DNA of 64,000 bases from Sphingobium xanthum (GTDB taxonomy: Bacteria; Pseudomonadota; Alphaproteobacteria; Sphingomonadales; Sphingomonadaceae): the NCBI RefSeq assembly GCF_019737615.1, contig NZ_JAHKKS010000003.1, positions 100,001 to 164,000 of the forward strand. The letters run 5' to 3'. The stretch's first letter is position 1. Each line of letters opens with the position of its first letter. A model generated the notes under the pieces. It did no database searches and was not told the origin of the DNA. It saw only the letters and a list, made by a program, of their open reading frames with translations. This document shows, piece after piece, positions 20,935 to 29,910 of the stretch. The position numbers were made by a program, and so were the translations under genes.

Positions 20935-22246
20935 CCGCAATTTCACCGTCGGGCTGATCTGGCGCCTCGCGCTGCTCCAGCTTGCTCTGGTCGGCGTCGG
21001 CTGGGCGTTTCTGACGCCCGGCCTCGGTGCCACGCGGATCATGGCTTGCCTCGTCGCGATGGGCGCTATCGCGCTGCTCTGGTCGCATGTGTTCCGCACC
21101 AATATGGACGTCGCGCGATTCGTCGAGGCACTCCACCATGGCGACCTCTCCGCGCATTTCGAGGGAAGGCCGGGCTCCGGCTTCGAGCAGATGGGCAAGG
21201 CCTTCGATAGCGCCATCCGCCGGTTGCGCGAGGAGAGACGCGCGGCCAGCGACGAGCTCGGCTTTCTCGAAGCGTTGGTCAATGACGTGCCCGTGCCGCT
21301 GCTGACTGTCAGCGGCGACGGTCAGGTGTCGCTCGCCAACAAGGCCGCGCGCAGGCTGTTCACCGCACATGACGGCGTGCGCGCCGAGGACTTCGCGGTC
21401 TACGGCGCCACCTTCGCGAGCCGGCTCGATCTCGACGGGCCGCTGGTCGCCGAAGTGCTGATCCTCAATCTCAATGGACGCGCTCATCGCGCCATCGTGA
21501 ACACTGCCGGCCTGACCCGGCTCGGCACGCGCGCCCGCGCCGTGATTGTCCAGCCGGTGCAGGATACGTTGAACGCCGTCGAGATGGCAGCGCAGACCGA
21601 TCTCGTCCGGGTACTCACCCACGAGATCCTGAATTCGCTGACACCCGTCACCTCGCTGGCCGCCACCGCGTCCGGCCTGATGCGCGAGATCGACGATCCG
21701 CGCGTGGCGGACGCGCGGCTGGCCATCGAGACGCTCGAGCGCCGCGCCGAGGGCCTTGCCCGCTTCATCAACAGCTATCGCAAGGTGGCGTCCGAACCGC
21801 ACGTCGAGCGCAAGCGGTTCGAGGCGGCGCCGTTCACCAGCGAGATGGTCCGGCTGTTCGCGGCCGAATGGCCGGCCGTCGATATCCAGCTTTCTCTGAC
21901 GCCGCCCGCCTTCATCATCGATGCCGATCCCGATCTGCTGGCGCAGGCGGTCATCAACCTGATGCGCAATGCCGGGGAAGCCGCGAGCAGCCATAGCGAG
22001 ACGCCGCGCGTCATCCTCTCGATGGAGCGGCAGGCCAATGCGCAGGTGCTGATCGCCGTGCGCGACAATGGCGCGGGCGTGCCCGAGGATTTGCGCCGCG
22101 ACGTGTTCCTGCCCTTCTTCACGACGCGGGCGAAGGGGACCGGCGTCGGCCTCAATCTCGTCCGCCAGATCGCCGTGGCCCATGGCGGCACCGTCGATGT
22201 CCACGGCTCGGAGCTCGGCGGCGCACGATTCGAACTGCTGATCTAG
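20924..22246 (+). CDS. Membrane sensor histidine kinase paired with the NtrC-like regulator
   Basis: The 440-residue protein has two membrane helices (about 9-30 and 38-56) with almost no periplasmic loop between them. A linker follows, then a PAS-like domain (about 112-215), the HisKA helix with phosphoacceptor His233 in LTHEILNSLTP, and a HATPase_c domain (N box VINLMRNAGEA, G box DNGAGVPEDL, then GTGVGLNLVRQIAVAHGG). The very short loop suggests that it senses a signal within the membrane or from the exporter. ATG 20924 lies inside the end of the regulator gene, so the two are translationally coupled. Confidence 0.94.
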   Translation: MGFDRNFTVGLIWRLALLQLALVGVGWAFLTPGLGATRIMACLVAMGAIALLWSHVFRTNMDVARFVEALHHGDLSAHFEGRPGSGFEQMGKAFDSAIRRLREERRAASDELGFLEALVNDVPVPLLTVSGDGQVSLANKAARRLFTAHDGVRAEDFAVYGATFASRLDLDGPLVAEVLILNLNGRAHRAIVNTAGLTRLGTRARAVIVQPVQDTLNAVEMAAQTDLVRVLTHEILNSLTPVTSLAATASGLMREIDDPRVADARLAIETLERRAEGLARFINSYRKVASEPHVERKRFEAAPFTSEMVRLFAAEWPAVDIQLSLTPPAFIIDADPDLLAQAVINLMRNAGEAASSHSETPRVILSMERQANAQVLIAVRDNGAGVPEDLRRDVFLPFFTTRAKGTGVGLNLVRQIAVAHGGTVDVHGSELGGARFELLI

Positions 22247-22250
22247 CCGC

Positions 22251-22276
22251 AACAAAAAGGGCGCCCGCAGGCGCCC
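22251..22276 (-). terminator. Rho-independent terminator of the TonB receptor gene
   Basis: On the minus strand a perfect 7-bp GC stem (GGGCGCC/GGCGCCC, 22259-22276) with a 4-base loop is followed by TTTTTGTT. It lies about 50 bases after the receptor stop at 22327. A second GC hairpin (22290-22313, GGGCGCGACC...) precedes it. It also ends just after the convergent kinase gene. Confidence 0.8.
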
Positions 22277-22326
22277 CCCCTCACGAAACGGGCGCGACCA
22301 TCCGGCCGCGCCCTTTCCATGTTCGA

Positions 22327-25224
22327 TCACAGTTTGATGCGCGCACCGATCTTGAAAGCGCGGCCGATCGGATCGAACAGCACCTGGTTGGTGCCGAGAT
22401 TGCCCGACGGGATGGCCGGCGGATCACGATCGAACACATTGTTGATCGCGCCGAACAGCTCCAGATCCTGACCTTCCCGCAATGAGATGCGGTAGGTCGC
22501 CGAGAGATTCAGATAATAGCGGCCCTGCACCCGGTTATTGTTCACGCTCGTCGGCAGCGTGACCGCATAACGGGAGTCGTCCGGCCCGATGAACGCAACG
22601 TTGAAGCCGCCCGACGGGATGTAGCGGCCCTGACCGGCAATGGTCAGCGGGCCCTTCGTCCAGGCCAGCGTGCCGTCGATCGTATAGTCGGGCACGCCGA
22701 GCAGCGTGCCGGCGCGCGAACCGGTCTGACCCGCACGTTCCTGTGCGCCGGCGCTGTCGATCGTGATCAGGTCCATATAGATGGTGCTCAGCACGCGCAG
22801 GTTGAGATCGCCCAGATTGCCGATCGGCTGGCGATAGTCGAACTCGACGTCGATGCCGCGGGTCTTGAGCTGGTTGGCGTTCACCAGCACGTCGTTGACC
22901 TGGATGACGTTGTTGTTCGCATCGCGCGTGATCAGCGGGCAGAATTCGGTCGCGCCGTCCTTGCAGCGCTGAACGAGCGTCTGCGCGCCGAGCTGGCCGA
23001 TCGCTTCCTTCACCTGGATGTTATAATAATCGACCGACAGGCGCATGCGGCCCAGAGCACCGCCCGTGCGTGGCGCGATGATGATGCCAGCGGTGAAGCT
23101 GTCCGCCTTTTCAGGGCGCAGATTCGGGTTGGAACCGCGGATGACGACCGGATTGGCCTGCAGGCCGGTGACCGGATCGGTGAGGCCGATGGTCGACTTC
23201 TGCTGCGGACCGCGCAGTTCGGTCAGGTTCGGCGCACGAATGTCCTTCGACTGGGTAACACGGAAGCGAATGCCCGGCACCGGCTCGTAGGTCGCGCCGA
23301 CCTTCCAGGTCTCGACCTGGCCGCTGTCGCTATAGTCGGTGACGCGGAACGCGCCGTTCACTTCCAGATTTTCCACGAAGGACATGTCGGCCAGCAGCGG
23401 CACGACAAGTTCGCCATAGGCTTCCTTCACGGACTGCGTGCCGGCCACGGCCTGGCCGTTCAGAACCCAGAAGCCGAGATTCTGCGAGATGGCGTCGGTC
23501 TGGCCCGCAATCTTGTTGTGGCGATATTCACCGCCCACGGAGATCGCCACCGGACGGCTCGTGATACTGAACAGATCGCCGCTGATGTTCGCCGCGACGA
23601 CATGCTGCGTATTCACCGTCCGCTGGAAGCCCGAGCCCGTCACATAGTTGCGCGCAGCTTCGCTCCACTGGCCGGAGCCGAACAGGTTGAGCGGCGCGCA
23701 GGCCGGGTCGTCATTGGCCGTGCTGACGTCGGCATTGATGCGACAGACGATGCTGTTGCCGACTTGTACGGCGTCCACCGCGTTGCGCATCCGCGCGTTG
23801 ATCGGGTTGTTATACGTGTCGCCCCGGTAATTGGTCTTGCCATACTGATAATAGAGATCCCAGTTCCAGCCACCGGCAAGCTGGCCCTTGAGGCCGGTCA
23901 CGATGCGGAACGTCTCGGTGCGCGCAATCAGCACCGGGCTGCCGAAATCGAAGCCCGAACGGCCGAGCTGGAGCTGCGCGATGCCGTTCTGCTGCATCGT
24001 CGTCAGAACCGAGGCCGGGATGAACGGGTTGTCGATCTTGATGTTACCGATGATCGAACCGTTGAAATCGCGGAAAGTCGAGGACTGGGTCTTGCCCACG
24101 ACCTTGCCATAGGACACGTCGATATAGGCATCGACCGTGTCTGCCAGCTCATAGCTGAGCGCGCCATAGATGCTCTGGCGCTCGACAGGCACCTTGAGCA
24201 GCAGGCTGGAGAGGAACGGGTTGAAGCCGTGCCCGTCGCCGCCGATCATGAACAGCGGGCCAGCAAAGTCGCCATAGTTGAACTTGGTCGGCTGACCGCT
24301 GTTGGTGAAGGTCGTTCCGCGCAGCGGATCGTTGGCGACGGTGCCGATCGCCTGGCCCGCGGCATTCAGCGAGCGATTGATGAGGCCAGTCGGCGACATG
24401 GTCGAGACATGAACGTCCGAGGTGATGATGCTGGACGGCTGGCCCCGCGTGCCGGCCGGCGTGTTGCCGACGATCGAGCGCTCCTGCGCGCACCAGTCGC
24501 GCGCCTCGTAGCAGCCGCCGAGGCCGCTATTGTCTTCATATTCGCCGGCAATGACGAAATGGCCGCGATCACCGATCTTGAAGCCGCCGGTGACACTGCC
24601 GAACCAGTTCACATCGTCCGCGCGCTGCGAGAAGCCGGACTGCAACTCGACCTTGAGACCCTGGAACTTGCGATCCAGGATGAAGTTGACCACGCCCGCA
24701 ACAGCATCCGAACCATAGACGGCCGATGCGCCGCCGGTGACGACTTCGGTGCGCTGCACGAGGCCGGAGGGAATGAGGTTGATATCGACGGTGCCCTCGC
24801 CCGTGCTCGGCACGAAGCGGCGGCCATCGACGAGCACCAGCGTGCGCGGCGCGCCGAGTGCGCGCAGGTCGAGGATGCGCGCGCCGACATTGCCGCCGGC
24901 TGCCTGCACGTTGCTGGGCGAGCCGGACGCGCGGAAGCTCGGCAGCTGATTGAGGCCGTCTGCGACGTTCGTGACGCCGAGCAGCTGCAGGCGTTCGGAG
25001 CCGACCACGGTGACCGGCGTCGGCGTGTTGAAGCCCGAGCGCGCAATGCGCGAACCGGTGACGACGATGGCCTCTTCTGCCGGCGCTTCCTCGGCGGCTG
25101 CGGCGTCGGCGGGAGCAGCGGCGGCTTCCTGATCCTGAGCGTGAACGGGGGTGGTGATCGCCAGCGCGGCAGCGACGGCGAACAGGCTGAGGCCGCGATC
25201 GAGGCCCGAGGAAATGCGCTTCAT
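22327..25224 (-). CDS. TonB-dependent outer-membrane receptor, 965 residues
   Basis: An energy-coupled outer-membrane porter. It has a signal peptide (LSLFAVAAALAITTPVHAQ), an Ala/Glu-rich spacer and a TonB-box-like EEAIVVTGSRI near residue 52. The plug domain follows (about 60-185; RILDLRALGAPRTLVLVDGRR, TGGASAVYGSDAVAGVVNFI), then a long barrel ending in FKIGARIKL with terminal aromatic/hydrophobic signature. The sequence type matches the large sphingomonad receptors often tied to oligosaccharide, peptide or aromatic uptake. ATG 25222-25224 follows GGGAGAGAC. Nearby minus-strand genes encode an oxygenase-like protein and an aldo/keto reductase. Confidence 0.95.
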   Translation of the reverse strand: MKRISSGLDRGLSLFAVAAALAITTPVHAQDQEAAAAPADAAAAEEAPAEEAIVVTGSRIARSGFNTPTPVTVVGSERLQLLGVTNVADGLNQLPSFRASGSPSNVQAAGGNVGARILDLRALGAPRTLVLVDGRRFVPSTGEGTVDINLIPSGLVQRTEVVTGGASAVYGSDAVAGVVNFILDRKFQGLKVELQSGFSQRADDVNWFGSVTGGFKIGDRGHFVIAGEYEDNSGLGGCYEARDWCAQERSIVGNTPAGTRGQPSSIITSDVHVSTMSPTGLINRSLNAAGQAIGTVANDPLRGTTFTNSGQPTKFNYGDFAGPLFMIGGDGHGFNPFLSSLLLKVPVERQSIYGALSYELADTVDAYIDVSYGKVVGKTQSSTFRDFNGSIIGNIKIDNPFIPASVLTTMQQNGIAQLQLGRSGFDFGSPVLIARTETFRIVTGLKGQLAGGWNWDLYYQYGKTNYRGDTYNNPINARMRNAVDAVQVGNSIVCRINADVSTANDDPACAPLNLFGSGQWSEAARNYVTGSGFQRTVNTQHVVAANISGDLFSITSRPVAISVGGEYRHNKIAGQTDAISQNLGFWVLNGQAVAGTQSVKEAYGELVVPLLADMSFVENLEVNGAFRVTDYSDSGQVETWKVGATYEPVPGIRFRVTQSKDIRAPNLTELRGPQQKSTIGLTDPVTGLQANPVVIRGSNPNLRPEKADSFTAGIIIAPRTGGALGRMRLSVDYYNIQVKEAIGQLGAQTLVQRCKDGATEFCPLITRDANNNVIQVNDVLVNANQLKTRGIDVEFDYRQPIGNLGDLNLRVLSTIYMDLITIDSAGAQERAGQTGSRAGTLLGVPDYTIDGTLAWTKGPLTIAGQGRYIPSGGFNVAFIGPDDSRYAVTLPTSVNNNRVQGRYYLNLSATYRISLREGQDLELFGAINNVFDRDPPAIPSGNLGTNQVLFDPIGRAFKIGARIKL

Positions 25225-25407
25225 GTAAAGTCTCTCCCTGAGAAGGTCAGCATATGTGAACCGGCATACGGTCCTTGGTTCAGCCTGGCCCGCGCTCACC
25301 CCCCTGGGGCGCTGGCGCTCCGCAATCGGCTCGAAGTGCGCGGTAACAAATCTATCGCGCTGGCCTTCGTCCGACTGTGCGGGACTGAACGGCGCAGTGG
25401 CTAGCTT

Positions 25408-25438
25408 GATAGCAATTCCGGGTCAAATGATTACTATC
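25408..25438. promoter_or_regulatory. Inverted repeat between receptor and oxygenase genes, candidate operator
   Basis: GATAGCAA (25408-25415) and TTACTATC (25431-25438) form an 8-bp inverted repeat with one mismatch and a 15-base spacer. It is AT-rich against a GC-rich background and lies about 185 bases upstream of the receptor start on the minus strand. No bound regulator can be named. Confidence 0.35.
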
Positions 25439-25463
25439 TGATCTTGTTGCCTTTGAGCAACAG

Positions 25464-26351
25464 TCAGCCGGGAACGAAGGGTTCCAGCGGCTTTACGCCC
25501 AGCAGATCGGTCAATGGCGTCCCGTCGGCGACGCTGCGAAACAGGCTGTAGGCGATCCAGGGCGCCCGCCCGTCGACATTGGGCGCGCCCCGCCCGGCCT
25601 GATGATCGGCGAGGCGCAAGGTCCGCGTTTCGAGCGAGATGCGTGTGAGCGCGGTGTGATTTGGTACGCCGACATGGGCGTGCTGCGCGGCGAAGCCGAT
25701 GATCTCGCCAGGCGCGATCACGACCGGTTGGCCGCGCGCCGGATCGATCTGCTCCAACGGGCGCGGCGCCATTTTCGGGCGCTCGGCCGTCGGATCGGCC
25801 TTGCGATTATGTGCCATCACGGCGGCGAGATCGAAATCCGCGCTGTCATTGGGCAGCGCACGGTCGAACAATTCGGGCAGGAAAGCGAAGGTCCGCCCGG
25901 CCGAGATCGGAAAGACCGGTGCCCACCAGTTCACCTGCGCGTAGAGATTGGTGCCCCAGCTGTCGCGATGGAAGCCCACGGTCGCCGTGCTTCGCGCCCG
26001 ATGCGCCGCGCCATCGTCCGGGATCGGCGGCTGAAAGCGCAGGAGAAGCCGGTCCCGCACCGTCTCGTGCGGATCGAAGCCGATGCCCTCGAACAAGGCG
26101 CGCCAGAGCGCCTTGGCCTCGGTCGCATTGGAGAAGGCACGCTGCACGGCATCGAGCCGCGTCGCCAGCGCATCGCGATCGAAATGGCGATGGATCGTCA
26201 CCGGATCGTACGGCGCCAGCGCGTCAGTCAGGAAGGCCTGCGCGAACTGCGCCAGCGCCTGCATCTCCGGCAGATCGCCGAAGCGAACGATCGCCCCCGC
26301 AAACAGCGCCTCGTGCAACGCATCGATCGTCGGGGGCGGATCGCTGTACAT
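25464..26351 (-). CDS. Probable 2-oxoglutarate/Fe(II) oxygenase-like protein
   Basis: The 295-residue cytoplasmic protein has a candidate facial triad: H128 and D130 in TVGFHRDSWGTN, and a distal His in the QHAHVGVPNH segment (H224-H232). Arg237 in TRISLETR lies where the 2-oxoglutarate-binding Arg of phytanoyl-CoA-dioxygenase-like enzymes would be. A PGEIIGF strand precedes the distal His as in the jelly-roll fold. The overall sequence is not one I recognise, so the family is inferred from motif order only. Its ATG overlaps the stop of the upstream aldo/keto reductase gene, so the two form an operon. Confidence 0.55.
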   Translation of the reverse strand: MYSDPPPTIDALHEALFAGAIVRFGDLPEMQALAQFAQAFLTDALAPYDPVTIHRHFDRDALATRLDAVQRAFSNATEAKALWRALFEGIGFDPHETVRDRLLLRFQPPIPDDGAAHRARSTATVGFHRDSWGTNLYAQVNWWAPVFPISAGRTFAFLPELFDRALPNDSADFDLAAVMAHNRKADPTAERPKMAPRPLEQIDPARGQPVVIAPGEIIGFAAQHAHVGVPNHTALTRISLETRTLRLADHQAGRGAPNVDGRAPWIAYSLFRSVADGTPLTDLLGVKPLEPFVPG

Positions 26352-27355
26352 CAGCGCAATTGCCGGCCTTCGATGGGATAGGCCGGATCGGTATAGCCCG
26401 GCGTCGAGGCATGACCAGGTCGCACAAGGCTGTCCGCGAAGGCCTCATCCTCCGGCCCGAGCTGGACCGACAGGGCCTCGATATAGCTGTCCCACTGCTC
26501 TTCGGTCCGCGGGCCGACGATGGCCGCGCTGACGAACCGGTTCCTGAGCACCCAGGCGATGGCGAAGGCAACGGTGCTGACGCCCTTGGCGGCGGCATGA
26601 TCGTTGACCGCCTGCGCGATCTCGACGGACTCGTTGCGCCACTCGGTCTGGAGCACGCGCCGGTCGCCCCGCGCCACGCGCGAGTCCGCAGGCGGCTCGG
26701 CGCCTGGCTTGTACTTGCCGCTGAGCACGCCGCGCGCCAGCGGGCTGTAGGGGACCACGCCGAGGCCGTAATGACCGGCGGCCGGCAACTGCTCCACTTC
26801 GGAGAGGCGATCGACCATATTATAGAGCGGCTGGCTCGCGACTGGCCGGTCCATGTTCAGCGCGTCCGCCGCGCGGCAGATCTCGGCGATGCGCCAGCCC
26901 TTGAAGTTGGAGACGCCATAATAGCGCAGCTTGCCCTGCTCGATCAGGTCGTCGATCGCGCGCAGTCCTTCCTCGAAGGGCGCGTTCACGTCCGCCTTAT
27001 GGAAATAGAGCAGGTCGATATAGTCGGTGCCGAGCTTGCGCAGGCTGTTCTCGACATCCTCGATGATCCATTTGCGCGACTGGCCGCCATGATTGGGCGC
27101 GGCGTCGATAGCATGGCCGAACTTGGTCGCGACAACCCAGTGATGGCGGCCATGCTTGATCGAGCGACCGACATACTCCTCGGACAGGCCGCCATTGTAG
27201 CCGTCCGCCGTATCGATGAAATTGCAGCCATGATCCCGCGCCTTGTCGATGATCCGCTTGGAGGTCGGCTCGTCCGTGGCATCGCCGAACATCATGGCGC
27301 CCAGGCAGAGCGGCGAGACCTTGAGGGCGCTGCGGCCCAGATAGCGATAGTCCAT
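26351..27355 (-). CDS. Aldo/keto reductase
   Basis: An NADPH-dependent carbonyl reductase on a TIM barrel. The 334-residue protein starts MDYRYLGRSALKVSPLCLG and shows the catalytic region FIDTADGYNGGLSEEYVG (Asp and Tyr of the tetrad), Lys in WVVATKFG, and the cofactor region near the C-terminus (VAFAIAWVLRN, AIVGPRTEEQWDSYIEAL). I start at ATG 27353-27355; AAGAGG lies upstream. The stop overlaps the start of the oxygenase-like gene. It is divergent from the SnoaL-like gene array. Confidence 0.93.
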   Translation of the reverse strand: MDYRYLGRSALKVSPLCLGAMMFGDATDEPTSKRIIDKARDHGCNFIDTADGYNGGLSEEYVGRSIKHGRHHWVVATKFGHAIDAAPNHGGQSRKWIIEDVENSLRKLGTDYIDLLYFHKADVNAPFEEGLRAIDDLIEQGKLRYYGVSNFKGWRIAEICRAADALNMDRPVASQPLYNMVDRLSEVEQLPAAGHYGLGVVPYSPLARGVLSGKYKPGAEPPADSRVARGDRRVLQTEWRNESVEIAQAVNDHAAAKGVSTVAFAIAWVLRNRFVSAAIVGPRTEEQWDSYIEALSVQLGPEDEAFADSLVRPGHASTPGYTDPAYPIEGRQLR

Positions 27356-27499
27356 GATCGACGATTCCTCTTCCCTTGGGAGCGCTGCCTTAACCCGACT
27401 CATCGGAGCTCGACCAGAGCGATGCCGAAAAAGCGAGACGGCCAATAGACATCATGTTAAGTATCGTCCACAAGATGAAAAAGAGGGAGGATCAGGAGC

Positions 27500-27640
27500 A
27501 TGGACAAGCTGCGCGCGTCTGCGACCGCCCTGCCTTTCCCGTCCCTCTTCCTGAGCCTGCCCGTCCATTTTCATTTCCACCTGCGCACAATAGACCGGCG
27601 CCGCGACGCCGCATCGGCGCGCGTGAAATGGAGGGGATGA
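27500..27640 (+). CDS. Short upstream ORF, candidate leader peptide of the SnoaL-like array
   Basis: A 46-residue ORF starting at ATG 27500 with GGGAGG nine bases upstream. Its stop TGA 27638-27640 overlaps an in-frame ATG (27637) of the first SnoaL-like gene as ATGA, the same junction used between later genes of the array. The peptide is basic and contains PVHFHFHLR, with alternating His and Phe. It could be a translated leader that couples or attenuates the operon, or a chance ORF. No homology is claimed. Confidence 0.35.
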   Translation: MDKLRASATALPFPSLFLSLPVHFHFHLRTIDRRRDAASARVKWRG

Positions 27641-27642
27641 TC

Positions 27643-28224
27643 ATGCTCATGCGAGTCATATTGGCTGGCGCGCTGCTCACGCTGCCTGTCGCGGCTGCCG
27701 CCGCACCGAAGAAGCTCACGCTCGAACAGCGCGTCCAGCGGATGGAGGACGAGTCCGAGATCCGCCAGATCCTCGTCAAATATGGCACCTATCTCGATGC
27801 GCGCGATTTCGCGTCCTACGCCTCCTTGTTCGCCGATGATGGCGAGTGGGTCGGCGGCTTCGGCCGGTTCAAGGGACCCAACGTGATCCAGGCGATGCTG
27901 GAGGAGCGGCTCGGCAAGGCGGAGCCCGGCTGGATCAACAAGCAGAGCTATCATCTGCTCTCCAACGCGCTGATCCAGCTCGACGGCGACAAGGCGCATG
28001 TCACCTCCAAATATCTCTTCCTCACCAAGCCGGAGGATCAGAACCGCCCGGTGCCGCTACTGGCCGGGCGCTATGAGGACGATCTCGTCCGCGTGAACGG
28101 CGCCTGGAAGATCGTGAAGCGCGTCACCAACGGCATCATCCCCTATCGCGACGGCAACGGCCCGACCCCGCCTCCGCCGCCCGGCCTGCGCGAAGCCTTC
28201 ACCGGCGAAGGGCGTCAGCAATGA
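27643..28224 (+). CDS. SnoaL/NTF2-like protein 1 of the array, exported
   Basis: A cone-shaped alpha+beta barrel protein of the SnoaL_4 type, the fold of LinA dehydrochlorinase and scytalone dehydratase. The 193-residue product has a signal peptide (MLMRVILAGALLTLPVAAAA), then LTLEQRVQRMEDESEIRQIL. The Asp of YLDARD (residue 52) and the His of QSYHLLSN (residue 104) correspond to the LinA catalytic dyad Asp25/His73. A Pro-rich C-terminal tail (GPTPPPPPGLREAF) is unique to this copy. I use ATG 27643, six bases after GGAGGGG; ATG 27637 or 27649 are alternatives. The stop overlaps gene 2 as ATGA. Confidence 0.85.
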   Translation: MLMRVILAGALLTLPVAAAAAPKKLTLEQRVQRMEDESEIRQILVKYGTYLDARDFASYASLFADDGEWVGGFGRFKGPNVIQAMLEERLGKAEPGWINKQSYHLLSNALIQLDGDKAHVTSKYLFLTKPEDQNRPVPLLAGRYEDDLVRVNGAWKIVKRVTNGIIPYRDGNGPTPPPPPGLREAFTGEGRQQ

Positions 28225-28778
28225 TGGCGCGGCGCCTCCTGCTGGTCGCCCTGCTCGCGGCCGCTCCGGCACAGGCCCAGACCGGCCTCACCATCGAGCA
28301 GCGCCTGCAGCGCGTCGAGGACGAACTCGCCATCAAGCGTATCCTGATCGACTATTCCGCGACGCAGGATGCGCGCGACTATGCGGGCTACGCCAATCTC
28401 TTCGCCAAGGAGGGCGAATGGGTGAATGGCAAGCAGGTCCACAAGGGCCGCGATGCCATCCACAAGATGCTCGTCGCGCTCTATGGCGCTCCGCCACCCG
28501 GCTATGTGAATGTGGAGAGCTATCACATCTCGTCCAATCCCCGGATCGAGCTGCATGGCGACCGCGCGACGGCGAAGTCGCGCCATCTGCTCGTCTGGCG
28601 TGGCCCCGATGGTGCGCCTCTCCCCGCTCTGGCCGGCCGCTATGAGGACGAGCTGATCCGCGAGGACGGGCACTGGAAGATCCTGCGCCGCGTCGATTAC
28701 CCCGTCATGCCGACACCCGAGGAATGGGGCAAAGTGATCCAGGCCCGCCGCGCAGCGCAGCAACAGGAGAAGAAATGA
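28221..28778 (+). CDS. SnoaL/NTF2-like protein 2 of the array, exported
   Basis: 185 residues with a clear signal peptide (ARRLLLVALLAAAPAQAQ, cleavage near 20). The mature part begins TGLTIEQRLQRVEDELAIKR. Dyad candidates are Asp50 in ATQDARD and His102 in ESYHISSN. The C-terminal pattern LAGRYEDELIREDGHWKILR is shared almost word for word with copies 4 and 8, pointing to recent duplication. Its start overlaps the stop of copy 1, and its stop overlaps the start of copy 3. Function is inferred from fold only: lyase, dehydratase or isomerase acting in the periplasm. Confidence 0.87.
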   Translation: MMARRLLLVALLAAAPAQAQTGLTIEQRLQRVEDELAIKRILIDYSATQDARDYAGYANLFAKEGEWVNGKQVHKGRDAIHKMLVALYGAPPPGYVNVESYHISSNPRIELHGDRATAKSRHLLVWRGPDGAPLPALAGRYEDELIREDGHWKILRRVDYPVMPTPEEWGKVIQARRAAQQQEKK

Positions 28779-29320
28779 GCCTCGTCCTCCGCGCCGCCGC
28801 GCTCGCCCTGCTGGCGGCCATCCCTGCCACCGCCGTCGCGCAATCCGCCGCCTCCATCGAGGCCCGCCTTCGCCGCGCCGAGGACGAGCTCGCCATCCAG
28901 CGCATCATCGTCGATTATGCCGCGCGGCTCGATGCACGCGACTATAAGGGGTATGTCGCCTTGTTTACCCCGGACGGCGAATGGTCCAACCGCATCGGTT
29001 CCCACAAGGGGCCGGAAGCGATCCGCAAGATGCTCACCACGCTTGGCCCCGAGGGCGCGACCAACACGAGCAACTATCATCTGGTCAGCAATCCGCGCGT
29101 CGAGGTGAACGGGGATCGGGCGACCGCGACCTCGCGCTATCTCTTCGTCATGCGCGGCAAGGATGGCAGCCCGCGCCCCGCCCTCGCCGGCCTTTATGCC
29201 GACGAACTCGTGCGCCAGAGCGACGGCGGCTGGAAGATCCAGCGCCGCGTCGCCAACGACGTCATGCCGACCCGCGAGGAATGGGCGAAGATCATTGCTG
29301 CGGAGCGCGCCGGGCAATGA
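28775..29320 (+). CDS. SnoaL/NTF2-like protein 3 of the array, exported
   Basis: 181 residues with a signal peptide (AAALALLAAIPATAVAQ). Asp53 in ARLDARD and His102 in SNYHLVSN keep the candidate LinA-type dyad. The helix ASIEARLRRAEDELAIQRII and the strand LAGLYADELVRQSDGGWKIQ are the family landmarks. I start at ATG 28775, which overlaps the previous stop as ATGA and follows AGGAGA; an upstream in-frame ATG at 28724 lies within copy 2 and would spoil the signal peptide. Confidence 0.86.
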   Translation: MSLVLRAAALALLAAIPATAVAQSAASIEARLRRAEDELAIQRIIVDYAARLDARDYKGYVALFTPDGEWSNRIGSHKGPEAIRKMLTTLGPEGATNTSNYHLVSNPRVEVNGDRATATSRYLFVMRGKDGSPRPALAGLYADELVRQSDGGWKIQRRVANDVMPTREEWAKIIAAERAGQ

Positions 29321-29910
29321 GGATGACACGCATCGTCAACCGCTTCGCTCTCGCGACCCTCGTCGCCGCGATGCCGGCGCTGGCCCCGGCGCAGACCGCC
29401 GGGCTGAGCATCGAGCAGCGGCTCCAGCGCGTGGAGGATCAGCTCGCCATTCAGCGCATCCTCATCAATTATCACGCCTATCTCGATAGCCGGAACATCG
29501 GTGCCTATGTCTCGCTGTTCGCGAAGGACGGCGAGTGGGTGAACGGCAGCCTCGTCCGCAAGGGGCCCGCGCAGATCCGCGAACTGCTGACCGGCCTGTT
29601 CGGCAACACGCCGCCGGGCTGGGTGAATACCGAGAGCTATACGCACACGACCAACATCCAGATCGACCTGCATGGCGACCGGGCGACGGCGCGCTCGCGG
29701 CATCTATTGGTGAAGCGCGGGCCGGACGGCAGTCCCGTACCGACCCTCGCCGGCCGCTACGAGGACGAGCTGATCCGTGAGGACGGGCACTGGAAGATCC
29801 TGCGCCGCGTCGACTATCCCGTGCTGCCGACCGCAGAGGAATGGGGCAAGATCATGCAGGCCCGCCGCGCGGCCACAGCCACCGCCGAGAGGCCAAAGGA
29901 GCCTAAATGA
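29317..29910 (+). CDS. SnoaL/NTF2-like protein 4 of the array, exported, altered active-site His
   Basis: 197 residues, signal peptide RFALATLVAAMPALAPAQ. It is closest to copy 2 (GLSIEQRLQRVEDQLAIQRI and LAGRYEDELIREDGHWKILR). Asp57 in AYLDSRN is kept. In the strand that carries the His in most copies (ESYH), this protein reads ESYTH, so the aligned position is Thr109 and a His sits one residue later. The catalytic chemistry may therefore differ. It is coupled by ATGA overlaps on both sides. The C-terminal tail is Ala/Thr/Lys-rich. Confidence 0.86.
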   Translation: MRMTRIVNRFALATLVAAMPALAPAQTAGLSIEQRLQRVEDQLAIQRILINYHAYLDSRNIGAYVSLFAKDGEWVNGSLVRKGPAQIRELLTGLFGNTPPGWVNTESYTHTTNIQIDLHGDRATARSRHLLVKRGPDGSPVPTLAGRYEDELIREDGHWKILRRVDYPVLPTAEEWGKIMQARRAATATAERPKEPK

